A stretch of 64,000 bases of DNA from Herbaspirillum sp. RV1423 (GTDB lineage Bacteria > Pseudomonadota > Gammaproteobacteria > Burkholderiales > Burkholderiaceae_D). The DNA is taken from the NCBI RefSeq assembly GCF_000577615.1, contig NZ_CBXX010000007.1, positions 124,001 to 188,000 of the forward strand, given 5' to 3'. The translations under genes and the position numbers were made by a program. Under the pieces are notes generated by a model. The model saw only the letters and a program-made list of their open reading frames with translations. It searched no databases and was not told the origin of the DNA. This document shows, in pieces, positions 63,094-64,000 of the stretch. How positions within the stretch are numbered: position 1 is the first letter of the stretch; each line of letters begins with the position of its first letter.

Positions 63094-63717
63094 TTATCGT
63101 GAGTACCCTACCGACTGGACAACGATAATGCGTTGGGCAACGCTCAGCCCCATCATCTTGGCGAGCTTCGGACGATCGACCCAACCTCGCACGACAGTGC
63201 CGAGCCCTTCCGCAGCACAGAAGAGATAGACGTTCTGACTGATGAACCCGACATCGAGCGCTGCATAGAATTTTTTCTCTGTACGAGGAGCATCCCCCAT
63301 CTTTTCCAGATTGGCGACGTATACAAGATTGATCGGAACATGCGGCACAAAATCTTGCCAGCCTGTGGCCCCGCGAAGATCTTCTTTTCGGACAAGAGAC
63401 AGAACAAATGCATGCGGGTCAAACAGATAGAGTCCATCCGATCTGGCAACATAAATGTCAATTTCTTGCCAATTTTTCGCAGATGGTGCAGTACGATGCG
63501 AACCCTCCGGGCGGTTGATGCCGAAGGCGGACCACAGAAGTCGGGATAGCGTTTCAACACTGATGTCCCGATCGCTGAAGTCGCGATTCGATTTTCTCAG
63601 TTTCAATATCTGCGTCAGATGATTTTTCAGATCCGATGCCGCAACGTCTGATGCAACGGGAAGAGGCGGAGTCAATTTCAATACGGTTTGATCAACGATT
63701 CCTGGCGAGCTTGTCAT
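63094..63717 (-). CDS. SagB-type nitroreductase
   Basis: 207-residue FMN-dependent oxidoreductase. The N-terminal LRKSNRDFSDRDISVETLSRLLWSAFGINRPEGSHRTAPSAKNWQ is typical of the SagB/nitroreductase fold, with FMN-contacting RKSNR and, near the end, LFCAAEGLGTVVRGWVDR. Stand-alone members have no known substrate. ATG 63717 follows AAGGAAAT. An earlier ATG (63777) overlaps a small upstream frame. An FNR-like box is about 250 bp upstream. Confidence 0.88.
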   Translation of the reverse strand: MTSSPGIVDQTVLKLTPPLPVASDVAASDLKNHLTQILKLRKSNRDFSDRDISVETLSRLLWSAFGINRPEGSHRTAPSAKNWQEIDIYVARSDGLYLFDPHAFVLSLVRKEDLRGATGWQDFVPHVPINLVYVANLEKMGDAPRTEKKFYAALDVGFISQNVYLFCAAEGLGTVVRGWVDRPKLAKMMGLSVAQRIIVVQSVGYSR

Positions 63718-63773
63718 GACATATTTCCTTAGCTTCAGTTGATGTTTGAGCGTGCGCTGCAGCCGACGCTTGC

Positions 63774-63899
63774 TCATGAGGCGCCGCTTCTGCGATTTGG
63801 AATCGCAACATTCCTGGCTTTCTTAGGCTTCACATCAGAATTGTCCGCCGCAACGCTAATCAGCAAGTTGCTTGATATACGCACCTGACACGGCTTCAT
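63774..63899 (-). CDS. Possible 41-residue leader peptide upstream of the nitroreductase
   Basis: ATG 63899 opens a short frame (MKPCQVRISSNLLISVAAD...) whose TGA overlaps an ATG in frame with the nitroreductase (63777). A transcript from the FNR-like box at 63966 would start about 30 bases before it. No good ribosome binding site and no recognisable family, so this may be non-coding. Confidence 0.25.
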   Translation of the reverse strand: MKPCQVRISSNLLISVAADNSDVKPKKARNVAIPNRRSGAS

Positions 63900-63965
63900 G
63901 GCCGAAAAGAATATTTGGCACCGATGTCCTGCGGACCACTTTGCCTTTGACGTCATTTGGCAACA

Positions 63966-63979
63966 CTGATCTATATCAA
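63966..63979 (-). promoter_or_regulatory. FNR-like box CTGATCTATATCAA
   Basis: One mismatch from TTGAT-N4-ATCAA at the right edge of the window, upstream of the minus-strand nitroreductase. It could also serve a gene beyond the window. Confidence 0.6.
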
Positions 63980-64000
63980 ATAACACCGTGGAAGAATTTG

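Overview
The window looks like a chromosomal segment of a Burkholderiales betaproteobacterium, probably Oxalobacteraceae (Herbaspirillum/Collimonas-like). This is judged from G+C-rich codon use, the beta-type porin, the FisR/PDO/SQR sulfide module, the pga operon, and a large low-oxygen/stress gene block of the kind known from Burkholderia. The species assignment is inference. No rRNA, tRNA, CRISPR array or intact insertion sequence was seen.

Left part (1-12 kb): glyoxalase I; a GDT1/TMEM165-type manganese exporter behind a clear yybP-ykoY Mn riboswitch with its own terminator; a Tat-exported OpgD-like glucan protein; then a minus-strand catabolic operon. In transcription order that operon is flavin monooxygenase, DHDPS-family aldolase/hydratase, HbpS/GlcG-like protein, dimeric alpha-beta-barrel-like protein, aromatic-acid MFS transporter, semialdehyde dehydrogenase, porin, and a LysR regulator at the far end. 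A near-ideal palindromic operator lies upstream of its first gene.

Sulfide module and signalling (12-22 kb): fisR (sigma-54 activator with the three sulfane-sulfur-sensing cysteines) is divergent from pdo-sqr-tauE. The intergenic region holds palindromic activator sites and a well-matched sigma-54 promoter. A chemoreceptor and a GGDEF-EAL protein coupled to a PhnD-like binding protein follow.

Transport and low-oxygen/stress block (22-41 kb and 54-64 kb): a MacB-like ABC/HlyD/outer-membrane-factor operon, hemerythrin, DksA-like zinc finger, SPW membrane protein, L,D-transpeptidase, two Hsp20s, two BON proteins, dodecin, zinc alcohol dehydrogenase, universal stress protein, two FNR-like and two GlxA-like regulators, an NMD3/BCAM0308-like protein, an eRF1-like protein, acyl-CoA synthetase, a solitary GroEL paralogue, cold-shock protein, a phosphoribosyltransferase / hydrolase / erythromycin-esterase trio and a SagB-type nitroreductase. 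Fourteen FNR/ANR-type boxes (TTGAT-N4-ATCAA or close) sit in the intergenic regions of this block. I noticed none in the first 26 kb. The content resembles the Burkholderia cenocepacia low-oxygen-activated (lxa) locus, from memory.

Embedded in it (42-53 kb) is an exopolysaccharide island: pgaABCD plus a fifth gene for a glycoside-hydrolase-like secreted protein. It is flanked by two small stand-alone IS3-OrfA-like proteins and followed by two secreted glycine-rich proteins. A family of 34-bp REP-like palindromes is scattered through the window, with one inverted pair (REPIN) at 60.8 kb.
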